From Cyanothece sp. BG0011 (GTDB lineage Bacteria > Cyanobacteriota > Cyanobacteriia > Cyanobacteriales > Microcystaceae), in assembly GCF_003013815.1 (NCBI RefSeq), contig NZ_PRLH01000102.1:1-34484 (forward strand): a stretch of DNA of 34,484 nt, read 5' to 3'. The position numbers and the translations under genes were made by a program. The notes under the pieces are model-generated. The model ran no database searches. It saw only the letters and a list, made by a program, of their open reading frames with translations, and had not been told where the DNA came from. This document shows positions 32,682 through 34,484 of the stretch, in pieces. Position 1 is the first letter of the stretch. The number at the start of each line of letters is the position of its first letter.

Positions 32682-33050
32682 CTAAGATTTTTGTTCATTA
32701 TTAATATCATTTTGAGATAATTTTTCTTGTACTTTTTTCCTTTCTTCATCTAAATCTTGAGATTTTTCTGGTCTTTTCCAGTTACTTCTAGGTGCTAATT
32801 GATAAATATCTGTTCTTCCTTTACGAACTTCTTTTTCAATTAATCCTAATTTTTCTAATTCTTTCAATCCTGACTGCGCCCTTCGCACACTCATTTTACA
32901 AATCTTAGCAATTGTATCTAAGCTCGAATAACATTTACCACGACGGCCAATATGAGCATACAGCCGAAACTCATAGGGTCCTAACCCGTACAAGTCGATG
33001 TCTGCATGAACGAAAATTATTGATTTGGTGCTTTCTGTGGATGAACTCAT
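32682..33050 (-). CDS. helix-turn-helix regulator or replication-like protein
   Basis: A 122-residue protein with a winged-helix HTH of the HTH_36 kind (about residues 20-80): GPYEFRLYAHIGRRGKCYSS, LDTIAKICKMSVRRAQSGLKELEKLGLIEK and TDIYQLAP. Such domains are found in plasmid/phage replication and regulatory proteins. The C-terminal 40 residues are charged and probably flexible. A strong palindrome lies 45 bases upstream (33094-33159), a likely operator. The neighbouring gene at 33419 encodes a sequence like the C-terminal domain of related proteins, which may reflect a split gene. Confidence 0.8.
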   Translation of the reverse strand: MSSSTESTKSIIFVHADIDLYGLGPYEFRLYAHIGRRGKCYSSLDTIAKICKMSVRRAQSGLKELEKLGLIEKEVRKGRTDIYQLAPRSNWKRPEKSQDLDEERKKVQEKLSQNDINNEQKS

Positions 33051-33093
33051 AAATTTTTTTGTTACTACCTAAGCATACACTGCGTATGAAATG

Positions 33094-33159
33094 TATACAC
33101 TTTGATATGTATATTATTTCAAGTACATAGAATATATTCTAAGAATATCAAAGTGTATA
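33094..33159. promoter_or_regulatory. operator-like inverted repeat upstream of the HTH gene
   Basis: TATACACTTTGATAT (33094-33108) and ATATCAAAGTGTATA (33145-33159) form a perfect 15-bp inverted repeat around 36 bases. Extra half-sites of GTATAC/TGTATA type lie nearby (33075-33100 and 33165-33173). It is positioned between divergent transcription units, suggesting autoregulation by the HTH protein. Confidence 0.55.
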
Positions 33160-33418
33160 TTATTAATATGTATAACTTACTATGTATTTAGTTCATGGGT
33201 AAGATATGCACTTCAAACTTAACCATAAGCATGAAACCTTTGTTATGTGTAGGTTTCAGCCAATGCTTTATGGTTTAGTATTTGATTTCAAAAAAATTAT
33301 TTGCTTGGCCCTCTTGCAAGCAATCCAAAAATTTGCTAGGCTATTAAAAACAAAGAAGACCAATCTACTACTTAATCAGCAGTTGGCCTCCTAAAACTCA
33401 TATTACCTATATTGTACC
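33160..33418. other. structured intergenic stretch
   Basis: It holds a long imperfect stem: AACCATAAGCATGAAACCT (33221-33239) against AGGTTTCAG...ATGCTTTATGGTT (33251-33275), with a perfect TGAAACCT/AGGTTTCA core. It also has a weaker GACCAA/TTGG stem near 33357-33386. A 62-codon frame (33206-33394) across it is not convincing. It could be a small RNA gene or the 5' leader of the gene at 33419. Confidence 0.4.
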
Positions 33419-33769
33419 ATGAATAATACCCTTAAAGACTCTCGTCTAGACTTCATTCGAGAACTTAACAAGTTTTGTGAAATCGCACCTAAATTTGTTA
33501 ATCCTGAATTAGCGAATCGTTTGTTGAGTAGTGTGATAGGCGAACAAACCTCTCCCATTGGCAATAAAATGCTTGATGAAGTCGAAAATGCAGGGATTAA
33601 ATTAACACCAGGGTTAGTGATGAAAATTAATAACACTAGCCCTGAAATTGTTGACAAAGCCCTTGACAATTACTTAAGAAGTTATGGTAAAGGAGGCGGT
33701 AACAATCCTAGTAATTTATTTTTTACAATTTTAACTAACGAAATCGATAAAAAATCACTAGGGTTTTAA
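33419..33769 (+). CDS. hypothetical protein, 116 aa
   Basis: A 116-residue hydrophilic helical protein. The C-terminal stretch KALDNYLRSYGKGGGNNPSN, followed by LFFTILTNE, resembles the small domain (NPxGWLxxAI-like) found at the end of HTH replication/regulatory proteins. It may therefore act with, or derive from, the HTH gene on the other strand. An overlapping minus-strand frame (33403-33669) is judged a shadow. No SD is evident. Confidence 0.5.
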   Translation: MNNTLKDSRLDFIRELNKFCEIAPKFVNPELANRLLSSVIGEQTSPIGNKMLDEVENAGIKLTPGLVMKINNTSPEIVDKALDNYLRSYGKGGGNNPSNLFFTILTNEIDKKSLGF

Positions 33770-33789
33770 CTCTTTTAGGGCTGATGATT

Positions 33790-33817
33790 AGTTATGGTGG
33801 GTATCTCCCACCTAACT
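33790..33817. terminator. hairpin after the 116-aa gene
   Basis: AGTTA/TAACT and GGTGGG/CCCACC form an 11-bp stem with one bulge (33790-33801 with 33807-33817). There is no T-run, so termination is uncertain. Confidence 0.4.
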
Positions 33818-33873
33818 GATGAAATTAGAGAAACTTTAAAATCTTACTTAGAAATGAAATGAAGGATAAGTAA

Positions 33874-34137
33874 ATGAAACCTTTAAACTTAAGAAATGAG
33901 TTAATTGAAGAAATAGGTTTAATTCCTGATACACAGTTAGAAAAAATTTATAACATCATTTATGATTTCAGATTATCTTTTGAGAAAAGACAGAATATTC
34001 TAGAAAATACTTTAAAGTTTGCAGGAAGTTGGAATGATTTAACAGATGAGGAATTTAACGATTTATTCTATGAAATCAGTTTACGTCGTCAGCAAGCATT
34101 TACCCAAAGAAGAAATAACCCAAGCATCCCTGATTGA
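33874..34137 (+). CDS. DUF2281-like antitoxin, 87 aa
   Basis: An 87-residue helical protein. The C-terminal part LKFAGSWNDLTDEEFNDLFYEISLRRQQAFTQRR is like that of short cyanobacterial antitoxins paired with PIN toxins. The front part is a helical DNA-binding or dimerisation segment. GAAGGA lies before the ATG. No toxin gene overlaps its end; the next gene is a DUF433 antitoxin. The expected toxin may have been lost. Confidence 0.65.
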   Translation: MKPLNLRNELIEEIGLIPDTQLEKIYNIIYDFRLSFEKRQNILENTLKFAGSWNDLTDEEFNDLFYEISLRRQQAFTQRRNNPSIPD

Positions 34138-34167
34138 TAAAAATAATAATTTTGATATCTTAAACTA

Positions 34168-34484
34168 ATGAATCCGACAACCACCACTGATTACAAATTC
34201 ATTCTAATTGATGAAAATAACATTCCCTTTATCCAAGGAACATCAACAAAAATTGTTGAATTAGTGACTTCTATTCAAGCTTATGGATGGAGTCCTGAAG
34301 AACTACACTTTCAATATCCTTATTTAAGTATGAGTCAAATTTATTCAGCATTAGCTTATTATTGGGAACATAAACAAGAGATTGATGAGGATGTAAAAAG
34401 ACGCTTTGAATATGCAGAAAAACAACGCCTAGAAGCAGGACTTTCACCCCTATCACAAAGACTTCGTAATCAAGGTTTAAATTC
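34168..34484 (+). CDS. DUF433 family antitoxin, 3' end beyond the window
   Basis: A frame of at least 105 residues that runs off the right edge. The helix-turn-helix part VTSIQAYGWSPEELHFQYPYLSMSQIYSALAYYWEHKQEID is characteristic of DUF433 antitoxins. These are usually followed by a DUF5615 PIN-like toxin, which would lie outside this window. It begins MNPTTTTDYKFILIDENNIP. It follows the DUF2281-like gene by 30 bases on the same strand. Confidence 0.8.
   Translation, partial: MNPTTTTDYKFILIDENNIPFIQGTSTKIVELVTSIQAYGWSPEELHFQYPYLSMSQIYSALAYYWEHKQEIDEDVKRRFEYAEKQRLEAGLSPLSQRLRNQGLN

Noticed and set aside
33206-33394. 62-codon frame downstream of the operator repeat
   Set aside because: Lies across an inverted repeat, no SD, and no protein-like pattern.
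33795-33863. 22-codon frame before the DUF2281-like gene
   Set aside because: Begins inside a hairpin and has no SD; too weak to call.
34070-34167. 32-codon frame overlapping the end of the DUF2281-like gene
   Set aside because: Different frame from a convincing gene, no toxin-like motif.
1-34484. CRISPR arrays or rRNA genes
   Set aside because: No regularly spaced direct repeats of the CRISPR type and no rRNA-like sequence were seen.

Overview
The window is chromosomal DNA from a cyanobacterium. It carries psbX, ycf66 and Ycf49-type genes, an hli gene, an ndhF3-ndhD3-cupA CO2-uptake operon and an MGlcDG synthase, and about 17 HIP1 octamers (GCGATCGC) are visible. AT-rich intergenic DNA, the many small palindromic repeats and the gene set point to a unicellular nitrogen-fixing type of the Crocosphaera/Cyanothece group. 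The genus is an inference.

Layout. 1-666: two minus-strand hypothetical genes, one cut by the window edge. 780-6417: lpdA, psbX, ycf66, two tandem TolB-like lipoproteins, a DUF362 gene carrying an in-frame dispersed palindrome, and a DUF4168 exported protein. 6472-7847: an autonomous-type IS200/IS605 (IS1341-like) TnpB element with deducible ends, omega-RNA and guide, sitting next to the DUF4168 terminator. 7861-7974: three consecutive hairpins upstream of ftsY. 8077-11819: ftsY, a TspO-like membrane protein, a small conserved protein, an endonuclease I pseudogene and a Ycf49-like protein. 11854-20680: lipid and carbohydrate metabolism: MGlcDG synthase, a glucosylglycerol hydrolase-like GH13 enzyme with a tandemly duplicated 3' end, then a polysaccharide cluster (GT4, initiating sugar-phosphate transferase, gmd, fcl). 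21028-26145: M41-like membrane protease, GNAT acetyltransferase, a 22-codon hydrophobic peptide gene, a group 2 sigma factor, hliA under a perfect HLR1 site, and a NicO-type nickel/cobalt transporter with a His-rich loop. 26315-31282: ndhF3-ndhD3-cupA, ending not in cupS but in a 30-residue membrane microprotein.

31400-34484 is an accessory region of toxin-antitoxin genes. It holds a PIN toxin lacking a standard start codon and overlapping its antitoxin, a UPF0175 antitoxin followed by a truncated DUF3368 toxin, an HTH regulator with a strong operator-like palindrome, a DUF2281-like antitoxin and a DUF433 antitoxin cut by the right edge. No HIP1 site was seen in the TnpB element or in the last 5 kb, which agrees with acquired DNA.

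The clearest candidates for something new are the two microproteins (22611-22679 and 31190-31282), the triple-hairpin RNA-like region at 7861-7974, and the decaying toxin-antitoxin cluster. All functions are inferred from sequence patterns recognised by eye; no database search was run.
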